Under the pieces are notes generated by a model. It was not told the DNA's origin, made no database searches, and worked only from the letters and a program-made list of their open reading frames with translations. A stretch of 64,000 nucleotides of DNA from CAVSJR01 sp963728285 (GTDB lineage: Bacteria; Actinomycetota; UBA4738; HRBIN12): NCBI GenBank assembly GCA_963728285.1, contig CAVSJR010000001.1:310001-374000 (forward strand). The letters are read 5' to 3'. Positions 57,885 through 64,000 of this stretch are shown here, one piece after another (the first letter of the stretch is position 1; the number at the start of each line of letters is the position of its first letter). A program made the position numbers and the translations under genes.

Positions 57885-58660
57885 GCCGGACCGTCAGCAT
57901 CCCGGCATCTCGCTCGTCGAAGGCGGGCTCCAGGATTCGCTCGCTCCGCGGAGGGTGGAGTCCCGCTCGACTCGCCGGCGGGCTCGTCCTCACGGCGTGG
58001 GCGGCCATGTTCTGGTGGCTGCTGGCCACCGGCCGCGTGAACCTCTACCTGTCGACGAACACGTCGTGGGTCGTCCCCGTGGGAGCGGTGCTGCTCACGG
58101 CGGCGGCGATCGGCAGGCTCGCGTCCGCCCGTGGCTCGGAGTCCGAGCCCATCGGTCGTCGCGAGGAGATCGTCCTGGCGCTCATGGTCGTCCCGGTGAT
58201 CCTCGTGATGGTGTTGCCCCCCGCCACGCTCGGCTCCTTCTCGGCCTCGAAGAAGACGACCTACTCACCGGGCGTCACGCTGTCCTCGTCGTTCTACGAC
58301 GACATCACGTCGACGAGCGAGATCACCCTGCTGAGCGTCGCCGCCGGGCAGACGTCGAATCAGGGCTCGCAGGCCCTCGCCAAACGTGCCGGCGCGGACG
58401 TCGACTTCATCGGGGTCGCCTCCCGGGACCCGAGTACGCCCGCCGACGAGTTCCTCCTGACGCGGTACGTGATCACCTGCTGCGTCGCCGACGCAACGAT
58501 CGTGCAGGTTCGCGTCGTCAACGTGTCGCCCGGCGCGATCCAGCCGAACGACTGGGTCGAGGTCAGGGGCCAGCTCTACCCGCTCGGCCGGACGATGCTG
58601 GTGAACGCGGACTCGGTCGCGGTCGTTCCGCGGCCGGCGAAGCCCTACCTCACGCCGTAG
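57881..58660 (+). CDS. TIGR03943-family putative permease subunit
   Basis: The 259-residue protein has three N-terminal membrane helices (LAGGLVLTAWAAMFWWLLAT, then VVPVGAVLLTAAAIGRLA and LMVVPVILVMVLPPATLG) and an extracytoplasmic C-terminal domain with VDFIGVASRDPSTPADEFLL and the family hallmark RYVITCCVADATIVQVRV, whose Cys-Cys pair may bind metal. NDWVEVRGQLYPLG follows. Family members accompany YraQ-type permeases, and that gene overlaps this one by four bases. The complex may handle a metal or metal-ligand; zinc is suggested only by the convergent zur-znu operon. Confidence 0.85.
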   Translation: MSRTVSIPASRSSKAGSRIRSLRGGWSPARLAGGLVLTAWAAMFWWLLATGRVNLYLSTNTSWVVPVGAVLLTAAAIGRLASARGSESEPIGRREEIVLALMVVPVILVMVLPPATLGSFSASKKTTYSPGVTLSSSFYDDITSTSEITLLSVAAGQTSNQGSQALAKRAGADVDFIGVASRDPSTPADEFLLTRYVITCCVADATIVQVRVVNVSPGAIQPNDWVEVRGQLYPLGRTMLVNADSVAVVPRPAKPYLTP

Positions 58661-58663
58661 CGT

Positions 58664-59101
58664 TCATCCGCAGGCCCGGCAGGTGCCGATGAGGTCCAGG
58701 CGGTGGCTCACGGCGGCGAATCCCGTGTCCGAGGCCACCTCGTCGAGCGCCCGCTCCATGCTGCGCTCCAGCCGGGTGGGGATGGTGACGTCCCGCACCG
58801 CGCCGCAGTTCGAGCAGACGAGATGGTGGTGGTGTTCGGTGAGGTCCTCCGCCAGCTCGTATCGCGAGAACTCCTCCCCCGTCACGACGCGGCGCACGAC
58901 GTGGGCCTGCTCGAGGACGGCGAGGTTTCGGTATGCGGAGCTCTGAGCCAGGCTCGTGCCGGCGTCGAGGATCTCGGGGATCGGCAGCGGTTGCCTCGCT
59001 CGCTCGAGGATCTCCACCAGGGCACGGCGCCTCGTCGTATACCGCTGGCCGACGTTGCGAAGCTTCGCGCCGACGACGATGTGCAGATCCGCGGTCGCCA
59101 T
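58664..59101 (-). CDS. zur: Fur-family regulator, probably zinc-responsive Zur
   Basis: The 145-residue repressor has the winged helix (QRYTTRRRALVEILERARQP, SLAQSSAYRNLAVLEQAHVV), the regulatory-site EFSRYELAEDLTEHHHHLVC and two CxxC pairs (VCSNCGAV and GTCRACG) forming the structural zinc site. As the last gene of a zinc ABC-transporter operon it is most likely Zur rather than Fur. It would repress znuACB when zinc is ample. A candidate operator lies upstream of znuA. Confidence 0.88.
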   Translation of the reverse strand: MATADLHIVVGAKLRNVGQRYTTRRRALVEILERARQPLPIPEILDAGTSLAQSSAYRNLAVLEQAHVVRRVVTGEEFSRYELAEDLTEHHHHLVCSNCGAVRDVTIPTRLERSMERALDEVASDTGFAAVSHRLDLIGTCRACG

Positions 59102-59113
59102 TCGCCGAGTCTA

Positions 59114-60028
59114 TCAGCGGGAGTGAGAATCCCCGAGAACGGAGCCGCCGGTCGACGCCGGAGCGGCCGCAGCGTCCGTCTCCCTGTGCAGGGCGACCGA
59201 CCGCAGCGCACGATCCGGTGAGCGGCGGGCGGCCACCAGGGAGATCGCGGCGAAGATCACGGCGGCGACGAGCACGATCGTGCCCCCCGGCGCGAGTCCG
59301 ACGATCCTGCTGAGGGCGAGCCCCGCCACGACCGCCCCGACGCCGATCGCCGCGGACCACCTGAGCGTCCCCGCGAACGAGCGTGCGATCAACTGGGCTG
59401 CGCCCACCGGCAGCACCATGAGCGCGGCGATCAAGAGGATGCCGACCACGCGCATGGCCGCGACGATGACGATCGCCGTCAGGATCGCCAGGACGCTGTT
59501 CAGCAGATCCACCGGCAGCCCCGCCACGCGCGCCCATTCCTCGTCGCTCACGACCGCGAACATCGCGCGTCGCAGGACGGCCATCGTCCCGACGACCACG
59601 GCGCCGAGCACGAGGATCGTGACGACCTCGTCGGGCGTGACGAGCAGAACTTGGCCGAAGAGATAGGAGAAGAGGTTGGCGTTGAGCGATCCGGCCAGCC
59701 CGATCAGGACGACGCCGAGCGCGATCCCGCTGTAGAAGAACAATGCGAGGGCCAGGTCGCCCGACGCCCTGCCCCGGGCGCGAAGACGATCGACCGCGAT
59801 CGCTCCCACGACCGCGACGGCGAGCGCCGACCACACCGGCCAGATACCGATGAGGATGCCACCGGCCACACCCGAGAAGGCGAGATGCCCGATGCCGTCC
59901 CCGATCAGGGACATCCGCTTTTGCACGAGATACGTTCCGATCAACGGCGCGAAGATCCCCACCGCGATCCCGGCCAGGAGCGCCCGCTGCATGAACGCCG
60001 TGTCGAAGGGATAGGGCGCCCAGGACAT
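59114..60028 (-). CDS. znuB: zinc ABC transporter permease ZnuB-like
   Basis: The 304-residue ABC-3 family permease has about eight transmembrane helices, with GTYLVQKRMSLIGDGIGHLA near residue 35 and MAVLRRAMFAVVSDEEWARV and VVGILLIAALMVLPVGAAQL further on, as in ZnuB/TroC. It would carry zinc (or Mn) released from the lipoprotein. ATG 60028 shares a base with the znuC stop (TGATG), so translation is coupled. The frame is intact. Confidence 0.9.
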   Translation of the reverse strand: MSWAPYPFDTAFMQRALLAGIAVGIFAPLIGTYLVQKRMSLIGDGIGHLAFSGVAGGILIGIWPVWSALAVAVVGAIAVDRLRARGRASGDLALALFFYSGIALGVVLIGLAGSLNANLFSYLFGQVLLVTPDEVVTILVLGAVVVGTMAVLRRAMFAVVSDEEWARVAGLPVDLLNSVLAILTAIVIVAAMRVVGILLIAALMVLPVGAAQLIARSFAGTLRWSAAIGVGAVVAGLALSRIVGLAPGGTIVLVAAVIFAAISLVAARRSPDRALRSVALHRETDAAAAPASTGGSVLGDSHSR

Positions 60029-60828
60029 CAGCGAAGCCCCTCGAGCCACAGCGGGAGGTCTTCCCGGTGCACGCCGAGGCTGACGCCTCCGGCGATCAGC
60101 TCGTCCGGCGACCCATCGAACTGAACGCTCTGCTTGAGCACGATGACGCGGTCGACGTCGTGGGCGACGGCGGTGAGCTCGTGGGAGACGAGCAGGACGG
60201 CCGAGCCGTGCTCCTGCACCAGATGGACGAGCGAGTCGCGGAACCGATGCTGGGACTCCGCGTCGACGCCGGCGATGGGCTCATCGAGGACGAGCAGCTC
60301 CGGCTCGCCCGCGAGCGCGCGCGCGATGAACGTGCGCTGCTGCTGCCCGCCCGAGAGCTCGTTGACGGGCGTGTGCCGCAGCCCGGCGAGCGCGACGGAA
60401 TCGATCGCATGCGCCACCGCTCGCCGGTCGTCGGATCGAGGGCGCCGCCACCAGCCACGCGCCGTCATGCGCCCGGCGGACACCACCTCGTCGACCGTCG
60501 CGGGAACCTCCGAGACCAGCGCGGGCCGCTGGGGGACGTAGCCGAGCCTCCAGCGATCGTGGAACCGCTGCGGGGGGACGCCGAAGATCTCGACCCGGCC
60601 CTCCGTCGGCTCCAGGAGTCCGAGGATGAGCTTGAGAAGCGTGGACTTTCCCGATCCATTCGGGCCGACGAGCGCCACGAACTCACCCGGCCGCACGTCG
60701 AGGCTGACGTCGTCCAGGATCAGGCCGTGCCCGTACGCGAAGGAGACATGCTCTGCGGCGAGGACGGGCGCAGTGCGGTCGGAACGAGTCGCCTGGGAAT
60801 GGGAATCGATACCGCTATCGTAGGCCAT
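60028..60828 (-). CDS. znuC: zinc ABC transporter ATPase ZnuC-like
   Basis: The 266-residue ATPase contains FVALVGPNGSGKSTLLKLIL (Walker A), YVPQRPALVSEVPATVDEVV (Q-loop), VNELSGGQQQRTFIARALAG (signature), LLVLDEPIAGVDAESQHRF (Walker B) and LLVSHELTAVAHDVDRVIVL (H-loop). It powers uptake through ZnuB. It follows znuA after 39 bp and is complete. Confidence 0.93.
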   Translation of the reverse strand: MAYDSGIDSHSQATRSDRTAPVLAAEHVSFAYGHGLILDDVSLDVRPGEFVALVGPNGSGKSTLLKLILGLLEPTEGRVEIFGVPPQRFHDRWRLGYVPQRPALVSEVPATVDEVVSAGRMTARGWWRRPRSDDRRAVAHAIDSVALAGLRHTPVNELSGGQQQRTFIARALAGEPELLVLDEPIAGVDAESQHRFRDSLVHLVQEHGSAVLLVSHELTAVAHDVDRVIVLKQSVQFDGSPDELIAGGVSLGVHREDLPLWLEGLR

Positions 60829-60867
60829 GCTCGCCCCGGCTGCCGGCGCGACCCTCGGCGTCCTCCG

Positions 60868-61800
60868 TCACGCGCAGTCCAGTCCCCGTCGCAGCGCGGC
60901 GAGGTTCGACCGCATCACCGAGAGGTAGTCCTCGCCCGCCTGCACCTGCTGCTGCGTCAAGCCCTCCAGCGGATTCAACACCGCGGTGGTCACGCCCGCC
61001 TCCTGGGCGAGCGTCTGGGCGACCTTCGGCGAGACGAGCGTCTCGGTGAAGATCGTCGTCGTCCCCGTCCGCTGCACGTCCGCGGCCAGCTGCGCGAGGC
61101 GCTCGGGATCGGGTTCGGCCTCGGGCGAGAGTCCCGTGATCGGCTCCTGCGTCAGCCCGTACCGGTCGGCGAGGTAGCCGAACGCGGCGTGGGATGTGAC
61201 GAGGACGCGACGCCGGCACGACGACAGCCCGGACCGGTACTCCTCGTCGAGCTCGGCGAGATCCGCATCGAAGGCGTCGGCGCGCGTGCGAAACCCGGCC
61301 GCGTGCGCGGGATCGAGCCGGCCGAGCGTCTCCGCGATGCGATCGACGATCCGGCGCATGAGGATCGGGTCGAGCCACACGTGCGGGTCGACGACGTCTC
61401 CCGCCGACGGCTCCCCCGGCTCCGAGGTGGTTCGCGCGTCCCCAATCCCCTGGAGCAGATCCACGTGCTCGCCCTCGGCCACGACGTCCACGGCGTCCTG
61501 CACGGCGGGCTGAAATCCCTCGCCGAGGTAGAGGACGAGGTCCGCGTCCGCGATCTCGGCGACCTGCTCGGGGTCCAACTCGAGGTCGTGCGGCTCGACC
61601 CCCGGCGGCGTCAGGTTCGTGACCGCAACCACCGGGCCGCCGACCCTCGCCGCGGCCTCGGAGAGCGGATAGAAGCTCGCGACGATGGAGAGACCGTCGC
61701 CGGGCGAGCCCGAGTCCCGCATCGGCGCCGCACGATGCGGCGAGGACGAGGACCAGCGCCGCCGCGGCGAACCGAGTGCGGCGGGGACCCGGGCGGTCAC
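60868..61800 (-). CDS. znuA: zinc ABC transporter substrate-binding lipoprotein ZnuA-like, frameshifts in the signal region
   Basis: The mature part has LSIVASFYPLSEAAARVGGP, TPPGVEPHDLELDPEQVAEI (first His), VVDPHVWLDPILMRRIVDRI (second His), VTSHAAFGYLADRYGL (third His) and TTIFTETLVSPKVAQTLAQ (acid ligand), as in cluster A-I zinc/manganese binders. The lipoprotein signal FAAAALVLVLAASCGADA lies in a different frame, so two compensating slips near 61770 and 61705 are needed, and the start (GTG 61800 or upstream) is uncertain. The His-rich loop of some ZnuA proteins is absent. First gene of the znuA-znuC-znuB-zur operon. Confidence 0.85.
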   Translation of the reverse strand: MTARVPAALGSPRRRWSSSSPHRAAPMRDSGSPGDGLSIVASFYPLSEAAARVGGPVVAVTNLTPPGVEPHDLELDPEQVAEIADADLVLYLGEGFQPAVQDAVDVVAEGEHVDLLQGIGDARTTSEPGEPSAGDVVDPHVWLDPILMRRIVDRIAETLGRLDPAHAAGFRTRADAFDADLAELDEEYRSGLSSCRRRVLVTSHAAFGYLADRYGLTQEPITGLSPEAEPDPERLAQLAADVQRTGTTTIFTETLVSPKVAQTLAQEAGVTTAVLNPLEGLTQQQVQAGEDYLSVMRSNLAALRRGLDCA

Positions 61801-61866
61801 CCCGCGCGCCGCGCGCGAGCGCGCCGATGAAGCCGGGCGTCGCGAGCCCGAACCAGGAGTCGAACG

Positions 61867-61884
61867 AGAATAAGAATGATTCCC
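61867..61884. promoter_or_regulatory. candidate Zur/Fur operator upstream of znuA
   Basis: The AT-rich stretch AGAATAAGAATGATTCCC contains the near-palindrome GAATGATTC (61874-61882) and stands out in this GC-rich genome. It resembles Fur-superfamily boxes of the GAAAATGATTTTC kind and lies between znuA and the LLM gene, so it could control either. This is a visual match only. Confidence 0.5.
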
Positions 61885-61953
61885 ATATGGAAGATGCCAC
61901 GCTACACGCGCCCGCCGGCGGGCGTCAAGGCGAGCGACCTCGCCCTCTTCGGG

Positions 61954-61959
61954 TACGGT
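61954..61959 (+). promoter_or_regulatory. -10 box of a leaderless promoter for the LLM gene
   Basis: TACGGT ends six bases before ATG 61966 with no ribosome binding site between, which supports this start over the upstream in-frame ATG at 61876. Confidence 0.4.
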
Positions 61960-61965
61960 TCCGGG

Positions 61966-63000
61966 ATGACGGTGCGCATCGGCATCGGGCTCTTCACCGG
62001 ACAGGTCCCGTCGGGATCACCTCGTACCTTCGCCCGCGAGTACCAAGAGGCGATCGATCTCGTCCGGCTCGCGGAGTCGCTCGGGTTCGACTCCGCGTGG
62101 GTGAGCGAGCATCACGGCGCGTCCGACGGCTACCTCCCCTCGCTCCTCCCCCTGCTCGGCGCGTTCGCGGCGGCGACCGACAGGATCACGCTCGGAACGG
62201 GCGTGATCCTCGCCCCGCTGCACGATCCGATCCGTCTCGCGGAGGACGCGGCGGTCGTCGACGACCTCTCGGGCGGGCGATTGATCCTCGGCCTCGGCAT
62301 CGGATGGCGAGAGGAGGAGTTTCGGATGCTCCGAATCCCGTTCGCCGAGCGCCGCGCCCGCCTCGAGGAGTCCGTCGACGTGCTCCGGAGGGCGTGGACG
62401 GGCGAGCGATTCTCCTACCACGGCGAGATCTTCGACTTCGACAGGATCCGCGTGACGCCGCCGCCCGCGCAGCCGGGTGGCCCCCCCATCTACCTCGGCG
62501 GCTATGCGCCGGCCGCGGTGCGCCGAGCCGGCAGCATCGGCGACGGGTACATCACCGACGCCGCGCCCGCGGATGACGTTCGCCGTGCCCTGCTCCTCGC
62601 CGAGGACGCCGCGCGCGGAAGCGGCCGGGACCCCGACGGCTTGGGGCTCGCGTTGCTCCAAAACGTCGTCGTGGGAGAGGGCGACGCATGGGCGGTCGCC
62701 CGGGACGGCGTCGCGCACCAGCTCGGCGCCTACGAGGCATGGGAGGCCGGCGCGGACACCGTGGGCGAGGACTCGCTCGTCATCCCGCCACAGGACGACT
62801 CGGAGCTCCGCAGGTGGACGCCGGCCGGGACGGCCGCCGACGTGGCGCTGGAGCTGCGACCCGTCGTGGAGGAGTTCGGGGACCGGGAGGAGTTCCACCT
62901 GATCGTGCGGCTGCACTACCCGGGAATGGACTTCGCCACCGCATCTCGCGCCGTCGAGTCGTTCGGCGAGGAGGTCGTGCCGGCGTTGAAGGGCGGCTAG
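61966..63000 (+). CDS. LLM-class flavin/F420-dependent oxidoreductase
   Basis: The 344-residue luciferase-like TIM-barrel protein contains EAIDLVRLAESLGFDSAWVS and EHHGASDGYLPSLLPLLGAF, TDRITLGTGVILAPLHDPIR and LILGLGIGWREEEFRMLRIP, all typical of the family, and GPPIYLGGYAPAAVRRAGSI. Actinobacterial members often use F420, but FMN cannot be excluded from sequence reading. The substrate is unknown. It is transcribed away from the zinc operon and the frame is intact. The start at 61966 follows a -10 box. Confidence 0.86.
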   Translation: MTVRIGIGLFTGQVPSGSPRTFAREYQEAIDLVRLAESLGFDSAWVSEHHGASDGYLPSLLPLLGAFAAATDRITLGTGVILAPLHDPIRLAEDAAVVDDLSGGRLILGLGIGWREEEFRMLRIPFAERRARLEESVDVLRRAWTGERFSYHGEIFDFDRIRVTPPPAQPGGPPIYLGGYAPAAVRRAGSIGDGYITDAAPADDVRRALLLAEDAARGSGRDPDGLGLALLQNVVVGEGDAWAVARDGVAHQLGAYEAWEAGADTVGEDSLVIPPQDDSELRRWTPAGTAADVALELRPVVEEFGDREEFHLIVRLHYPGMDFATASRAVESFGEEVVPALKGG

Positions 63001-63010
63001 GTTCCGCGAC

Positions 63011-63973
63011 CTATCCCGGGTGCAGCCGAACGCGGCCCGACGGGTCTCCCCGAAGCGCCCCGTCTCCGGCGACGATCAGCCCGTCGGCCGCGAGCGTCGA
63101 TACGGAGGCCGCCACGCGAGCCTCGGAGTGCCCGGTTCGGGCCGCGAGCGTGGAGACCGACATCGACCGGCCCCGCGCCGTTCGAAGGAGCCGCACGACG
63201 GAGCCCCGTACCTGGCGATCCGACCCCTCGAACGTGGCGGACCGGATCGGCGAACGCGCGGGGCGACGCCCGGCGCGCGCGAACGTGCATCGGGCGGCCA
63301 GCGGGCACGCCGGGCACCGGGGCTCGGGGCGGCAGACCTCGCGCCCGAGATCCATGAGCGCCTGATTCCAATCGCCCGGCCGCCGAGCGTGGATCCACGC
63401 CTCCGCCGCCGCCGCGATGTCGGCACGAGACGACTCATGCGCCTCGGATCCAAGCCGAGCCCGCGAGACGACGCGCGCGACGTTCGTGTCGATCGCGGGA
63501 ACGGGCACGCCATAGGCGATGGAGGCCACCGCCGAGGCCGTGTACGGCCCGACTCCGGGGAGCCTCCGAAGCGACGCAGGGTCCTTGGGCACCCTGCCCC
63601 CGTGTTCGTCGGCGATCACGCGAGCGGCCCGCGACAGCGCGACGGCCCTCCGGTTGTAGCCGAGGCCGTCCCAGGTCGTCACCACGGCCGAGCGCGGGGC
63701 GGCCGCGAGGTGGGCGACGGTCGGAAAGGTCTCCATGAAGGAGACGAACGCCGCCGCCACTCGCGGCGCCTGCGTCTGTTGCAGCATGATCTCGGAGACG
63801 AGGATCGCGTAGGGATCGCGCCTGCGACGCCAGGGGAACGCACGCCGCCGGGGCCGGAACCAGGCGAGGAGTTCATCGTTCAAGGAGGCCGGCCCGTCGG
63901 GGTCGACCTCGTGCACTCCCGCGCTCACGGAGGCGGCCTTTCCCCGGAGAGGCCGCGCGGGGTACGGTTGCAC
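63011..63973 (-). CDS. mutY: A/G-specific adenine glycosylase MutY-like, winged-helix C-terminus
   Basis: The base-excision glycosylase would remove adenine mispaired with 8-oxoguanine. The HhH-GPD domain has YAILVSEIMLQQTQAPRVAA (catalytic Glu), LPGVGPYTASAVASIAYGVP (HhH) and AIDTNVARVVSRARLG (catalytic Asp). The iron-sulfur motif is CRPEPRCPACPLAARC (C-x6-C-x2-C-x5-C). The C-terminus (VRGSVVRLLRTARGRSMSVS to ARTGHSEARVAASVSTLAAD) reads as a small winged helix rather than the usual NUDIX-like 8-oxoG recognition domain. GTG 63973 or 63928 could be the start. Confidence 0.87.
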   Translation of the reverse strand: MQPYPARPLRGKAASVSAGVHEVDPDGPASLNDELLAWFRPRRRAFPWRRRRDPYAILVSEIMLQQTQAPRVAAAFVSFMETFPTVAHLAAAPRSAVVTTWDGLGYNRRAVALSRAARVIADEHGGRVPKDPASLRRLPGVGPYTASAVASIAYGVPVPAIDTNVARVVSRARLGSEAHESSRADIAAAAEAWIHARRPGDWNQALMDLGREVCRPEPRCPACPLAARCTFARAGRRPARSPIRSATFEGSDRQVRGSVVRLLRTARGRSMSVSTLAARTGHSEARVAASVSTLAADGLIVAGDGALRGDPSGRVRLHPG

Positions 63974-63990
63974 GGTCGGGGAGGAATGGC

Positions 63991-64000
63991 ATGGCGAGCA
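63991..64000 (+). CDS. first codons of a gene that runs out of the window
   Basis: ATG 63991 is preceded by GGGGAGG at a good distance and by TACGGT (63963-63968) as a possible -10 box, so a plus-strand gene divergent from mutY probably begins here. Only three codons are visible, and its identity cannot be stated. Confidence 0.35.

Noticed and set aside
1..64000. CRISPR arrays, insertion sequences and rRNA genes
   Set aside because: No regularly spaced repeats, transposase-like proteins or rRNA-like stretches were seen anywhere in the window.

Overview
The window looks like high-GC chromosomal DNA from an uncultured member of the Actinomycetota. The evidence is a GT51 penicillin-binding protein next to a DUF5318 gene (the ponA1 arrangement of mycobacteria), a complete-looking Tad/Flp locus in the actinobacterial order, menaquinone genes, GTGA/ATGA stop-start overlaps throughout, TANNNT -10 boxes lying 6-7 nt before start codons (leaderless mRNAs), and an F420-type LLM oxidoreductase. 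No phylogenetic marker was compared, so class-level placement is not attempted.

Layout. 1-7250: menaquinone biosynthesis, menE (cut by the window edge) and menF-ubiE-merR on the minus strand around menB-menA-menD on the plus strand. 7339-9911: two GT-C membrane glycosyltransferases. 9977-12842: NarL-type regulator and membrane kinase. 12839-15531: bifunctional penicillin-binding protein and DUF5318. 16760-21845: Tad/Flp pilus operon. 22307-24582: small metabolic and hypothetical genes. 24755-28607: ECF sigma factor, anti-sigma/LolA-like protein and M15 peptidase. 30547-32180: glycosyltransferase remnant and a Rox-like flavin monooxygenase. 32394-34315: tRNA-Sec carrying a 1.8-kb insertion bounded by a 61-bp repeat of the tRNA 3' half. 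34501-44713: methyltransferase, MOSC, orphan kinase, M20 peptidase, acyltransferase, principal-type sigma factor, membrane protein, hydrolases, EamA exporter. 45121-56855: a membrane GT-C-like/MFS fusion followed by four tandem secreted alkaline-phosphatase-superfamily genes and a divergent degenerate fifth. 56856-61884: YraQ/TIGR03943 permease pair and the znuA-znuC-znuB-zur zinc operon. 61966-64000: LLM oxidoreductase, MutY, and the start of one more gene.

The most interesting system is the phosphatase array. Each protein starts with the segment that ends an ordinary PafA-type phosphatase (GRSGD ... H-x-GPWDY ... VPLLFYGPG ... ADIAPT) and then continues with the catalytic Asp/Thr half, finishing after the ADHG motif. 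All metal ligands are present but in rotated order, so the fold appears circularly permuted, with a conserved Cys at each terminus. The fifth copy keeps the layout but has lost the catalytic residues, and its reading frame runs on into a permease. A zinc uptake operon lies next door, which suits Zn-dependent enzymes.

Quality warning: about twenty genes are broken by single-base frameshifts that can be healed by one indel, several in G or C runs. This looks like uncorrected long-read error rather than gene decay, so frameshifted genes are listed as CDS with the break located. Three of the four array phosphatases carry far more breaks than their neighbours and may be partly real decay.
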